From Chloroflexota bacterium (GTDB lineage Bacteria; Chloroflexota; Chloroflexia; QHBQ01; JADMIH01): a DNA stretch of 50,636 nucleotides. Under the pieces are notes generated by a model that was not told where the DNA came from, searched no databases, and saw nothing but the letters and a program-made list of their open reading frames with translations. Numbering within the stretch: position 1 is the first letter of the stretch; each line of letters begins with the position of its first letter. Position numbers and translations under genes: made by a program. Shown one piece after another: positions 41,578-49,923 of this stretch. The stretch is taken from the NCBI GenBank assembly GCA_015478675.1, contig JADMIH010000009.1:1-50636 (forward strand), written 5' to 3'.

Positions 41578-41628
41578 ATGAGGGAAATGCGGGAGGCGCA
41601 CAATGAGTGGAACATACAAAAGACCTGA
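41578..41628 (+). CDS. possible leader peptide MREMREAHNEWNIQKT
   Basis: It starts like the mini-frames at 12941 and 23744 (MREMREA-N), but the stop after residue 10 is lost and it overlaps the next gene by 26 bases. This weakens the case that the peptide itself is selected. Confidence 0.25.
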   Translation: MREMREAHNEWNIQKT

Positions 41629-41896
41629 AGATCATGGGGATCATGACGAGCCTGAACTTTATGAGATTCGCGTCAAAGGCCACCTTGATAACAAGTGGGC
41701 TGTTTTGTTTGAGGGTATGTCCCTAACGCTGGCAGACAACGGCGATACGCTTTTAGTAGGTCCGGTGGCCGATCAGGCGGCGCTACATGGCTTGCTAAGA
41801 AAAGTGCGTGATTTAGGAATGCCACTAATCTCGGTCAGTAGCAACACACCTACCCACACCACGATACCCAAAACAATACCCCTGACAATACTTTAG
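41603..41896 (+). CDS. small conserved protein, YEIRIKGHL family (copy 3 of 4)
   Basis: A 97-residue protein with core [40 protein letters not shown] and [23 protein letters not shown] precedes the ATG. The C-terminal 20 residues (Thr/Pro/Ile-rich, TIPKTIPLTIL) read into the duplicated 70-bp segment, so the original end may have been replaced. It is followed by an oxidoreductase remnant and then copy 4. Confidence 0.75.
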   Translation: MSGTYKRPEDHGDHDEPELYEIRVKGHLDNKWAVLFEGMSLTLADNGDTLLVGPVADQAALHGLLRKVRDLGMPLISVSSNTPTHTTIPKTIPLTIL

Positions 41897-41943
41897 TAGC
41901 TATATGTCAATACCATCCTGCAGCTATGCTCCTTGTACATCGA
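41874..41943. repeat. duplicated 70-bp segment, copy 2
   Basis: Homologous to 26120-26189, with the central ACAATACTTTAGTAGCTATA identical. It overlaps the 3' end of the small-protein gene at 41603. Confidence 0.6.
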
Positions 41944-42029
41944 TCAAGTGGCATCGATCTCGCCAACCTCGACATACGGGGTCCCCTCCGGGGCGCCGAA
42001 TAATCGAACTTAATTCAAGGAGCATAACC

Positions 42030-42179
42030 ATGAAAGCGATTTCAGCTACACAGTACGGATCACAGGGTGATGTACAGGTTCAAGAGGTAGTCGAAGCTAC
42101 CCAGAAGCTGATGCGATATACACTCCCCAGCGCACCGCATCATATTCAATCACAAAAGGTACAAAGAGGTACAAGATAA
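42030..42179 (+). pseudogene. quinone oxidoreductase 5' remnant
   Basis: From the ATG at 42030, with TTCAAGGAGCATAACC upstream, the product starts MKAISATQYGSQGDVQVQEV, clearly related to MKAIVGTEYGSPDVLQVQEV of the intact enzyme. Similarity ends after about 25 residues. It is the third trace of this gene in the array. Confidence 0.7.
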
Positions 42180-42216
42180 TGCCAAACGCACTGCAACGAC
42201 TGACCCAGGTGAAGCA

Positions 42217-42447
42217 ATGATCTATGAAATCAGGCTCAAAGGTCATCTGGGTGGCGAGTGGACAGAGTGGTTTGGGGGTCTTACCCTCACGCTGGATGAA
42301 AATGGCGATACGCTTCTAACCGGCCCGGTGGTAGATCAGGCGGCATTGCATGGCTTGCTAAGACAGGTGCGTGACTTAGGAATGCCACTAATCTCGGTCA
42401 CTCCCGTCGAACCTGGTCGGGCCGGCGCACCAGATGTCCGGCAGTAA
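42217..42447 (+). CDS. small conserved protein, YEIRIKGHL family (copy 4 of 4)
   Basis: A 76-residue protein starting directly at the conserved core: [59 protein letters not shown]. It lacks the acidic N-terminal extension of the other copies, which defines the minimal domain as about 65 residues. AGGTGAAGCA precedes the ATG. No dyad module or mini-frame precedes it. It ends about 85 bp before the ABC transporter ATPase gene. Confidence 0.75.
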   Translation: MIYEIRLKGHLGGEWTEWFGGLTLTLDENGDTLLTGPVVDQAALHGLLRQVRDLGMPLISVTPVEPGRAGAPDVRQ

Positions 42448-42532
42448 ATTGACGCAAACAGCTTGGGTAGAGAAGTTTGCAATCGAACTCGATTATCTTT
42501 CAAACAGATTTCACAAAGGAGAGGTATTTACT

Positions 42533-43291
42533 ATGAACACAACATTGGACGTAACAGTCAAGCCCGGATTCCTTGGCCGTCGAGTGCAGACGCGTAGCGC
42601 CGTGGCAGTAGCCGAAACCACCGACGAGATCGTGCTCGCACAAGGCATCCACAAGACATACGACACAGGCGCCGTCAAGACGCACGCGCTACGAGGCGTA
42701 GATCTGAGCGTGGAGCGTGGCGAGATGGTCGGTATTATGGGACCCTCCGGCTGCGGCAAGACCACTTTGCTCAACTGCCTGGCGGGCCTCGAAGAGTTCG
42801 AGGGAGGTGCGGTCTATATCGACGGTACTCCCCTCAAGGGCATGTCTGACGACCGCAAGACCGAGTACCGCGCCAGGGAGATGGGCTTCGTCTTCCAAAG
42901 CTACAACCTCCTCCCCGTGCTCTCGGCGGTGGAGAACGTCGAGCTGCCTCTCCTGGTGTCGGGCACTGCTGCCAGAGAGGCACGGCGTCTGGCGCTCGAA
43001 GCCCTCGAGATGGTCGCCATGGGACAGTGGGCGCGCAACAAGCCCGCGGAACTTTCTGGCGGCCAGCGCCAGCGCGTGACTATTGCCCGCGCCCTAGCGA
43101 ACAAGCCGTCAATAGTATGGGCCGACGAGCCCACCGGCGCGCTCGACACCGAAACCGCCGACGAGGTGATGAATGTCATCCTCAAGCTCAACCGGGAGAA
43201 CGGTCAGACGTTCGTGTTCGTCACCCACGACCCCCGTATTGGCGCGATGCTCGACCGCGTGATCAACATGCGCGATGGGTTGATTGTCTAG
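42533..43291 (+). CDS. ABC transporter ATP-binding protein (MacB/LolD-type)
   Basis: A 252-residue ATPase from the ATG at 42533 (AAAGGAGAGG upstream). Walker A is GPSGCGKTT (about 70-78), the Q-loop VFQSYNLLP, signature [10 protein letters not shown], Walker [14 protein letters not shown] and the switch His in [13 protein letters not shown] and the LP-L insertion are typical of the MacB/FtsE/LolD class. It powers the FtsX-type permease encoded 80 bp downstream. Such pairs export peptides, antibiotics or lipoproteins, or act as mechanotransmitters; the substrate is unknown. The first 30 residues ([16 protein letters not shown]) are an atypical extension. Confidence 0.93.
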   Translation: MNTTLDVTVKPGFLGRRVQTRSAVAVAETTDEIVLAQGIHKTYDTGAVKTHALRGVDLSVERGEMVGIMGPSGCGKTTLLNCLAGLEEFEGGAVYIDGTPLKGMSDDRKTEYRAREMGFVFQSYNLLPVLSAVENVELPLLVSGTAAREARRLALEALEMVAMGQWARNKPAELSGGQRQRVTIARALANKPSIVWADEPTGALDTETADEVMNVILKLNRENGQTFVFVTHDPRIGAMLDRVINMRDGLIV

Positions 43292-43372
43292 TTATTACGG
43301 TCTAGGTATAAGGCCAGCTGTCACGATCTAGCCTGGCCTAAGGCACGACCTGACTCAACAGAGGAGATAACA

Positions 43373-46366
43373 ATGGAGAATATTTTTGGCATACCGATGG
43401 GGAGCCTCGCCGTGGCTCTCGCTGTTGTTCTGGGGATACTTATGGCGCCGGTGATCTTTACGATGCTCTTCAAGCGGGTAATGTTCCGCATAGGCATCCG
43501 CAACATCCCACGCCGCAGGGCCCAGACTCTCTTGATAGTCGTCGGTCTTATGCTCTCGACGCTGAGCATAAGCAGCGCATTTGGCTTCGGTGACTCGCTC
43601 AACTACTCGGTCAAGAAGGGTGTCTACGACCAACTCGGCCCTATCGATGAGACCGTGGAGATCAAAGGCGTAGGCGGTGTCGGGGGCCCTCTCGGCATGA
43701 CTCCGTTCTCGGAAGCCATCTATGGTCAAGTCGCCTCCAGGCTCGCGGGGAACGCTTCGATCGACGGTTACATCCCGAGCCTCCTAAGTCAGGCCGCCAT
43801 CTCCCTGGTCGTTGCGGGGCACCCTGATACTGGCGTGCGCACCGAGCCTGGAGCTCGAATCATGGGCGTGCCTGTAGACCAGGCCTTTCAAGAGGTCCGA
43901 GCACAGAACGGCGCAACGCTCGCCGGTCTCAAGGCTGGCGAGGTGCTGATCAATGAGAAGCTCGCCATGTCCCTCAACTTGAAGACAGGCGACTCTATGC
44001 AGGTGTACGCCGGTCCCCGTCCCGTACAGTTTACGGTAGCAGGCATTCTCGCGAACGGCGGGCTGGCAGGGACGGTGCCCCAGGTGACCGCTTCGCTGCT
44101 CGTCGTGCAGGCCGCCGCCGGGCTGGAAGGCCAGATCACCTCCATCCTCATCTCTAATAGTGGGAGCGTAGAGGAGGGTGAGGCCGGAACCGAAGCCGCT
44201 ATGACCGCGCTCACTGCCGCCACGGTGGGCACTCCCGTCGCGCCGGTACCTGCCAAGCAGAACGGCATCAAGCAGGCCGAGAGCATAGCCAACATCTTTA
44301 CCACGGTCTTCCTGGTGTTCGGGCTCTTCAGCGTAATGGTCGGCGTGCTATTGATCTTCCTGATTTTCATGATGCTGGCGGCTGAGCGACGGGCAGAGAT
44401 GGGCATCAGCCGCGCCATCGGGACGAAGCGCCGCCACCTCATCCAGAGCTTCCTCGCGGAGGGAGCAGCCTATTCGATCCTCGCAGGCGCCGTCGGCTCT
44501 GGGTTCGGCGTGCTCGTCTCCTGGGTGCTGATAAGCTGGATGGGCAACCTCCTCGCAGGTGTAAGCGGGTCGAGCTTCGGCTTCGACATCAAGCCCCGCA
44601 GCCTGATCGTTGCCTACTGTCTGGGAATGATCATCACATTCCTGACGGTGGTGTTCAGCTCGTGGCGGGTATCCAGGCTGAACATCGTCGCGGCTATACG
44701 TGACCTGCCCGACCTGAAAGTGCGACGCCCTCGCTCCCGCTCGACGGTGGTGTTGGGCCTAGTGTTCGTGGGCGCTATCACGCTTGCAGTGACGGGCTGG
44801 CTGAACATCAATGCGCTCAGCTTCTGGATTGGAACGTCTATGGCGATCATCTCGGCTGGCCTCCTTGGGCGCCGCTTCGGCGTGCCTGAGCGGCTTGCAT
44901 ACTCCGCATCAGGCGTTAGCCTGATCACCGTCTGCCTCGGCAGTTTCTACCTGGACCGCTATATCAAGCGGCTCGCAGAGCTCGGTGGTGGAATAGAGAT
45001 GTTCTTCCTCTTCGGCATGATACTCGTGGCCGGGGCGGTGTGGGTGGCGATGTACAACGCGGGCAGCGTGATCACGGGCATCGCCGCGCTTTTCCGTCGC
45101 TCGAAGACGCTCGCGCCGGTGCTCAAGACAGCCTTCGCCTATCCCCTGGCGTACCCGTTTCGCACGGGCCTCACCACGGCGATGTTCGCGCTTGTCGTCT
45201 TCTCGCTCGTAATAATGGCGGTCGTCAGTTCCTCCTTCACAAAGGATGCCGCCGGGATCAACCAGTGGGCAGGCGGCTACATGGTACAGGCGACGACCAA
45301 TCCTAACAACGCACCAAACGCACAAAGCATCGAGGCAGCGCTGAGTACCGACCCCGAGTTGCGTGACACGGTAACCGGGGTGGGCATGGTTGCGTTCGCA
45401 CCGGCTGAGGGACAGCAGCAAGGATTGTCGAAGATGAAGGAGTACGGTGCTGTGGTCCTCAATGGCGGCGATCCCTACTTCATGGCGAACTCGCAGTACA
45501 AGCTGAAGGTGCGCGCCGCAGGCTACGCGGACGATCGAGCAATCTGGGATGCCATGGCGAAGGACCCCAGCCTGGCGGTGGCGACTGCCGATACCGTGCA
45601 GACGGGCGAGGCCTTCGCCGGGAGCTTCCCCTTCATGATCGAGGGCCTGAAGCCCGACGACAAGTCGATGCAGCCGATGAGCGTGATGCTGCGCAGCCCG
45701 GCAGACGGCAAGAGCGCTGCGTACAAGGTCATCGGCGTGCTCGACGCCAATAACATGGTCGCGTCCGCTGCCCTGTACACCTCGATGGCAGGCCTAGAGC
45801 GGGTTACGGGCCATACCGTCGCACCGAGCCAGTACTACTTCAAGCTAGCATCAGGAGCCGACGAGGTCGCGGCCGCACAGGGTGTAGAGACCGCCTTCGC
45901 AAGCAACGCGATGCAGGCGAAGTCGCAAACGCAGGCCTATAATGAGCTGAATGCCACAATCCTGGGCTTCATGACACTCATCCAGGTGTATATGGGTCTC
46001 GGCCTGCTCGTGGGCATCGCGGCGCTCGGTGTGATAGCGATCCGCTCGGTGGTGGAGCGCCGCCAGCAGATCGGCGTGCTGAGGGCTATTGGGTTCAAGC
46101 GCCGGATGGTACAGCTCGGCTTCATGATCGAGTCGTCCTTTATCGCGATGATGGGCATCGCTATTGGAGTGGTCCTGGGCGTTGTGCTGGCGTACCTGAT
46201 GACGCATGATCCTGCGTTCAGCGGAGGCACTGCTGAGTTCAGCCTCCCATGGCTGCGGCTCGGTGTGATCGTTCTTGCGGCATATGTAGCTGCCGTTCTG
46301 ATGACGTACCTGCCGGCACGCCAGGCGGGACGGGTTCCCGTGGCGGAGGCGCTGCGCTCCGAATAG
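43373..46366 (+). CDS. FtsX-family ABC transporter permease (two FtsX modules)
   Basis: A 997-residue membrane protein with AGAGGAGATAACA before the ATG. It begins with a hydrophobic helix (GSLAVALAVVLGILMAPVIF) and RIGIRNIPRRRAQTLLIVVG, a MacB-like start. The first FtsX module has TVFLVFGLFSVMVGVLLIFL and RRAEMGISRAIGTKRRHLIQ. A central set of helices follows, then a second large extracytoplasmic domain. The last module has ERRQQIGVLRAIGFKRRMVQ and ends PARQAGRVPVAEALRSE. This two-module form of about 1000 residues works as a single permease with the ATPase at 42533. Substrate unknown. Confidence 0.93.
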   Translation: MENIFGIPMGSLAVALAVVLGILMAPVIFTMLFKRVMFRIGIRNIPRRRAQTLLIVVGLMLSTLSISSAFGFGDSLNYSVKKGVYDQLGPIDETVEIKGVGGVGGPLGMTPFSEAIYGQVASRLAGNASIDGYIPSLLSQAAISLVVAGHPDTGVRTEPGARIMGVPVDQAFQEVRAQNGATLAGLKAGEVLINEKLAMSLNLKTGDSMQVYAGPRPVQFTVAGILANGGLAGTVPQVTASLLVVQAAAGLEGQITSILISNSGSVEEGEAGTEAAMTALTAATVGTPVAPVPAKQNGIKQAESIANIFTTVFLVFGLFSVMVGVLLIFLIFMMLAAERRAEMGISRAIGTKRRHLIQSFLAEGAAYSILAGAVGSGFGVLVSWVLISWMGNLLAGVSGSSFGFDIKPRSLIVAYCLGMIITFLTVVFSSWRVSRLNIVAAIRDLPDLKVRRPRSRSTVVLGLVFVGAITLAVTGWLNINALSFWIGTSMAIISAGLLGRRFGVPERLAYSASGVSLITVCLGSFYLDRYIKRLAELGGGIEMFFLFGMILVAGAVWVAMYNAGSVITGIAALFRRSKTLAPVLKTAFAYPLAYPFRTGLTTAMFALVVFSLVIMAVVSSSFTKDAAGINQWAGGYMVQATTNPNNAPNAQSIEAALSTDPELRDTVTGVGMVAFAPAEGQQQGLSKMKEYGAVVLNGGDPYFMANSQYKLKVRAAGYADDRAIWDAMAKDPSLAVATADTVQTGEAFAGSFPFMIEGLKPDDKSMQPMSVMLRSPADGKSAAYKVIGVLDANNMVASAALYTSMAGLERVTGHTVAPSQYYFKLASGADEVAAAQGVETAFASNAMQAKSQTQAYNELNATILGFMTLIQVYMGLGLLVGIAALGVIAIRSVVERRQQIGVLRAIGFKRRMVQLGFMIESSFIAMMGIAIGVVLGVVLAYLMTHDPAFSGGTAEFSLPWLRLGVIVLAAYVAAVLMTYLPARQAGRVPVAEALRSE

Positions 46367-46376
46367 GAAGCGAGCT

Positions 46377-46399
46377 GGGGAGGGCCATAAGCCCTCCCC
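46377..46399 (+). terminator. terminator hairpin of the ABC exporter operon
   Basis: GGGGAGGGC (46377-46385) and GCCCTCCCC (46391-46399) form a perfect 9-bp stem with a 5-base loop, 11 bp after the permease stop. Confidence 0.75.
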
Positions 46400-46453
46400 T
46401 GAGCGAAATATGAAGATAACTAGAAAGTCATAAGAGATGAAAGGAAATAGGCG

Positions 46454-47392
46454 ATGACTGAGAGTGCCGATTGTGCGATTATCGGGGGTGGCCCGGCTGG
46501 GTTGAACGCGGCCCTGGTTCTGGGCCGAGCCAGACGTAAGGTACTGCTGTTTGATGACAACAAGCCACGCAACGCTGTCACCCGGCACTCGCATGGCTTT
46601 ATTACCCGCGACGGAGTCACACCGGCCGAGTTCCGCAGGTCCGGCTACGGCGAAATCGCTAAATACCCCTCTGTCGAAGTTCTCTCAACACGTGTCAGAG
46701 CCGCGAACAGGCAGGAAACAGGCGAGGGAAGCGATCAGAAAACAGTTTTCGAGTTAGTTACTGAAGATAGTGAGACGTTTAGAGCCGCAAACGTTATTCT
46801 GGCAACAGGCTTGCAAGAAACCCTCCCCGCCGTTGAGGGTATCTACACCTACTACGGCAGAAGCCTGTTCAACTGTCCTTATTGCGATGGCTGGGAGTTG
46901 CGAGATAAGCCGCTGGCCATCATTGCCGAAAGCGAGAAAGCAGCTTCCCATTTGCCCAAAATAATATACAACTGGAGCCGAGATATAGTTGTTTGCACCA
47001 ATGGGCACCAGGTGCTCAACGATGGGCAGAAACGCTTGCTTGGTAAGTACGGTATTGGAGTAATAGAGGAGAAGATAGTGGCCCTGGTGGGGCAAGCTGG
47101 ACAGTTGGAACGCATCGTATTTGCGAACCACCCTGACATCGAGCGGGCCGGGGGCTTTGTAGAAATACAGCGCAAGCAAGCTACCACCATCGGGCAGGAC
47201 CTGGGCTGTGAAATTGATGAAGCGGGCGGCATCGTTACGGACGAGCTTGGCCGCACCAACATCAAAGGAGTATATGCTGCTGGTGACACCGTGAGTATTC
47301 TGCAGAATCAACTGGTATGGGCCGCAGCGAGCGGTAGCAAAGCGGCTATAGGCCTGAATACAGACCTTGCAACAAGCTTTTTCGACCAATAG
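46454..47392 (+). CDS. NAD(P)/FAD-dependent oxidoreductase, thioredoxin-reductase-like
   Basis: A 312-residue flavoprotein. The FAD dinucleotide motif is CAIIGGGPAGLNAALVLG (about 7-24). ILATGLQETLP follows, and the redox-active pair lies in NCPYCDGWE (Cys-Pro-Tyr-Cys). The FAD-binding end reads GVYAAGD. The second Rossmann segment (LAIIAESEKAASHL) lacks the normal GxGxxA pattern, so NADPH binding may be altered or absent, as in some bacillithiol- or ferredoxin-linked relatives. It probably reduces a thiol or disulfide partner. The ATG follows AAAGGAAATAGGCG. Confidence 0.9.
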   Translation: MTESADCAIIGGGPAGLNAALVLGRARRKVLLFDDNKPRNAVTRHSHGFITRDGVTPAEFRRSGYGEIAKYPSVEVLSTRVRAANRQETGEGSDQKTVFELVTEDSETFRAANVILATGLQETLPAVEGIYTYYGRSLFNCPYCDGWELRDKPLAIIAESEKAASHLPKIIYNWSRDIVVCTNGHQVLNDGQKRLLGKYGIGVIEEKIVALVGQAGQLERIVFANHPDIERAGGFVEIQRKQATTIGQDLGCEIDEAGGIVTDELGRTNIKGVYAAGDTVSILQNQLVWAAASGSKAAIGLNTDLATSFFDQ

Positions 47393-47939
47393 TGCCCTAG
47401 AACTGCTGTACCTTGTTCCGAGAAGTGATACGGGCACTTGGACGCACGATCAATCTTCTCCTAGGTCTCACAGGCGGAGGGTTTTGGCACCGAGATTTGC
47501 AGTCTCATTAACGACCCGTTGTGGCAGTCCACGCTTAGCGATAGATCGTACCACCATCAGCCATGAGAGCAGGTATGCCATCCGACCCGTGTGGGTTTTA
47601 GTGTGGGAGTGTCACGTTAGGCTTTGAGTGTCCCCGATTTGCGGCTTTCGTTGTCCCTGGTTTAGGACTGAACGAATATAGCCACCAGTCCCGGTTCTAC
47701 GATTTCTAGCTTGTGGCTTTCCTGGAACCGATCTTGTTGATCTTACTCTGTGCAAGCGTCAGGTGGAGCCTTTCCACAGGAGAAGCCAACTGGGAAGCAG
47801 CAGGCTGACTGTAGAGGCGAGCGGTATCGATCGGACTGTGATGTCTCCAAATCGACCCTCGCTCAGTCGACTGCCGATTTGCATTAGTACCCGCAAGATA
47901 GAGTAGTTGCGCTTCGGCTTGCGAACCTGGCTCTTGTAA
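47393..47939. other. 547-bp intergenic region, probable mobile-element debris
   Basis: No reading frame has recognisable motifs. Near 47606-47660 are three spaced TGTC motifs (TGTCACG, TGTCCCC, TGTCCCT) about 19-23 bp apart, which could be transposase-binding repeats of an element end. Two convergent genes flank the region. Confidence 0.4.
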
Positions 47940-48446
47940 CTATTCGGTTCCCTGACCGAGCAGGGCTATGGCTTTCTGTGAATAGGTGGTTGAGCGCGTC
48001 ACAAAGTCTATTATCGTGACCAGTTGTTCATCGCTGAAGCCGTCGAGTAAGCTGCTGAACGTATTGCCGAGGCTATCGAACAGTCGGACCAATTCTGCAA
48101 AACGCTCCTGGTCCAATTCCACAATAACACGTCGCCGATCTTCTGTATCGCGCACCCGGCGCACAAACCCTTTTCTTTCCAGGCGGTCAATCAGGCCCGT
48201 GACTGACGCGGTGGAGAGGCCTGTGGCGGTCGCTATCTCTCCTGCCGTCAGTGACCCTCTTCCACTGAGAAGGAAGAGGGTCTTCTCCTCGGTAGCCCCA
48301 AGTCCAAGCTTGTCTGCCATCGCCCCGTGGAAGAACACGGCGGCGGTGCTGTTTTGATAGATGGCTTGCACAAGCTTCTCTTCGATTTGCAGCCGATTCG
48401 GCAGCGGAACATTCGAGTTATTAGAGCGGTTACGTAGTCTTGACAA
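47940..48446 (-). CDS. MarR-family transcriptional regulator
   Basis: A 168-residue winged-helix repressor. The start is a TTG at 48446, supported by AGAGGAGG six bases upstream. It contains GRGSLTAGEIATATGLSTAS (recognition helix), VTGLIDRLERKGFVRRVRDT and EDRRRVIVEL, which are the MarR wing and DR motif. It is divergent from the NAD(P)-binding protein gene, the usual place for its target. MarR proteins release DNA on binding phenolics or on oxidation. A weak palindrome lies in its own promoter spacer, suggesting autorepression. Confidence 0.92.
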   Translation of the reverse strand: MSRLRNRSNNSNVPLPNRLQIEEKLVQAIYQNSTAAVFFHGAMADKLGLGATEEKTLFLLSGRGSLTAGEIATATGLSTASVTGLIDRLERKGFVRRVRDTEDRRRVIVELDQERFAELVRLFDSLGNTFSSLLDGFSDEQLVTIIDFVTRSTTYSQKAIALLGQGTE

Positions 48447-48463
48447 GATTGGCCTCCTCTGAT

Positions 48464-48492
48464 AATATACGGGTAACCAAGTATTTCGTCAA
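48464..48492 (-). promoter_or_regulatory. marR promoter with dyad in the spacer
   Basis: On the minus strand TTGACG (48492-48487), a 17-bp spacer and TATATT (48469-48464) make a good promoter. The overlapping plus-strand sequence ATACGGGTAACCAAGTAT (48467-48484) is an imperfect palindrome centred on GGTAACC, a likely MarR operator. Confidence 0.6.
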
Positions 48493-48541
48493 GACGAGAT
48501 ATTAGGCGAAACGTAATAAATAGCGAGGAGTGGGAGCAATC

Positions 48542-49231
48542 ATGAAACTACTTGTAATTGGCGCTACAGGTCGCACAGGGCGGCATGTCCTCGACCAGGC
48601 TATACATCGAGGCCATGAAGTCACCGCATTCGCGCGGCGGCCGGAGAAGCTGGCGGAGGTTCGAGGGCTCAAAGGGGTGATTGAAGGCGACGCATTGAAC
48701 CTTGAATACATCCGCAGCGCGGTAAAAGGGCAAGACGTCGTGATCTGCGCGGTGGGTGGCAGTGGCATCGTTCGCAACCTGATCTGCGCTCTGCGAGAAA
48801 CCGGAGCTGAGGCGGAAACAACGGGGCGAGCACAACGTATAGTAGTAACCAGCAGCCGTTCCGTTGTAGCGACACGCCCCCGGTTCTGGGTTATGCTGGC
48901 ATGGTTGATCTTTCGGGAGGCATATGTGGACCTTGCGCGGGCAGAGGGTATGCTCGAAATGAGCAACCTGAACTGGAGCATCGTGCGGGCCATGATGCTC
49001 ACCGACAAACCTTTTACCGGCAGGGTACATACCGACTTCGAGCAGAACGCCATCGGCGGCGACTGGACCCTCGCCCGCGCAGATTACGCCATGGTGCTGC
49101 TTGATGTTGCCGAGAACCCAAACATGATCGGGAAAGCGGTAGGCGCAAGCGGCGCTAAACCCATGAACAGCAAGATGAAGATGGGAAGCGGAAGAGCGGC
49201 GAAGCAGAGAAGTAGAGAAGTAGAGAAGTAG
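48542..49231 (+). CDS. NAD(P)H-binding protein (NmrA/SDR-like atypical)
   Basis: A 229-residue protein from the ATG at 48542 (GAGGAGTGGGAG upstream; a GTG at 48530 is an alternative). It starts MKLLVIGATGRTGRHVLDQA, the GATGxxG Rossmann motif, then VTAFARRPEKL and GDALNLEYIRSAVKGQDVVI. RIVVTSSRSV follows. This is the NAD(P)-binding (PF13460-type) family, related to flavin reductases and NmrA. It lies divergent from the MarR regulator, its likely controller. The last residues (QRSREVEK) are encoded by an 8-bp tandem repeat. Confidence 0.9.
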   Translation: MKLLVIGATGRTGRHVLDQAIHRGHEVTAFARRPEKLAEVRGLKGVIEGDALNLEYIRSAVKGQDVVICAVGGSGIVRNLICALRETGAEAETTGRAQRIVVTSSRSVVATRPRFWVMLAWLIFREAYVDLARAEGMLEMSNLNWSIVRAMMLTDKPFTGRVHTDFEQNAIGGDWTLARADYAMVLLDVAENPNMIGKAVGASGAKPMNSKMKMGSGRAAKQRSREVEK

Positions 49232-49258
49232 AGAAGTAGAGAAGTAGAGAAGTAGAGA
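49211..49258 (+). repeat. 8-bp tandem repeat AGTAGAGA, six perfect copies
   Basis: The array starts inside the C-terminus of the NAD(P)-binding protein and runs past its stop at 49229-49231. Because 8 is not a multiple of 3, the repeat is read in shifting frames and supplies the stop codon. Confidence 0.9.
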
Positions 49259-49374
49259 AGTACCTACAACATAGCGCGACTGTCTACATCCGTGTAGTTT
49301 AGCTTCGGGTATAGGCGCCGTTATACAGAAGTATTCAGAAGTTCTACACTGAAGCGAAAAGGAGTTCTACCGCC

Positions 49375-49923
49375 ATGACCAGGTCTGATCACCAGAATAC
49401 CAGGCCAGCCGATGAGGCAGCCGTTCGCGCCGTTTTGGGGCAACTTGTAGCAGCATGGAATCGCGCTGATGGCGCAGCCTACGGCAATCTCTTCACCCCG
49501 GATGCCGACTACATTGATGTCACGGGAACGCATACCAGGGGCGCTCTAGCCATCGGGCAGCTTCACCAGTTCCTATTCAACGGCCCTCTCAAAGGCAGTC
49601 AGTTGGAGGGTTGGGATGAGGAGGCGAACCTGGAAGCAGAGATACACTTCCTCGACTCCGGCATAGCCCTCGTAATAGGAGGTGGCGCATCTCGTCTAGA
49701 GGGCCAGCTAGAAGCGCCTGAAGACCGAAGATCAATCAACACCAGCGTCCTCATCAAGCGCGATGGCGAGTGGCGTATCCGGGCTTTTCAGAACAACCGT
49801 GTCAATCCCGTCTATCTAATTCAATCTATGCCTGGCTCGGCAGAGGGCGACCTGAGGGGCGCGGCACGGCAAAGGACCTCCGATCAACAAGGCGAGATTG
49901 GGAAGAGAGGAGGATTGGCATGA
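49375..49923 (+). CDS. SnoaL-like / SgcJ-type nuclear-transport-factor-2 fold protein
   Basis: A 182-residue soluble protein with AAAAGGAG upstream. AVRAVLGQLVAAWNRADGAA and LFTPDADYIDVTGTHTRG form the start of the NTF2-like cone, and NTSVLIKRDGEWRIRAFQNN its end. This matches SgcJ/EcaC or DUF4440-type families, which bind or transform small molecules. A polar tail of about 40 residues (GAARQRTSDQQGEIGKRGG) is extra. Its stop overlaps the next start by ATGA. Confidence 0.85.
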   Translation: MTRSDHQNTRPADEAAVRAVLGQLVAAWNRADGAAYGNLFTPDADYIDVTGTHTRGALAIGQLHQFLFNGPLKGSQLEGWDEEANLEAEIHFLDSGIALVIGGGASRLEGQLEAPEDRRSINTSVLIKRDGEWRIRAFQNNRVNPVYLIQSMPGSAEGDLRGAARQRTSDQQGEIGKRGGLA

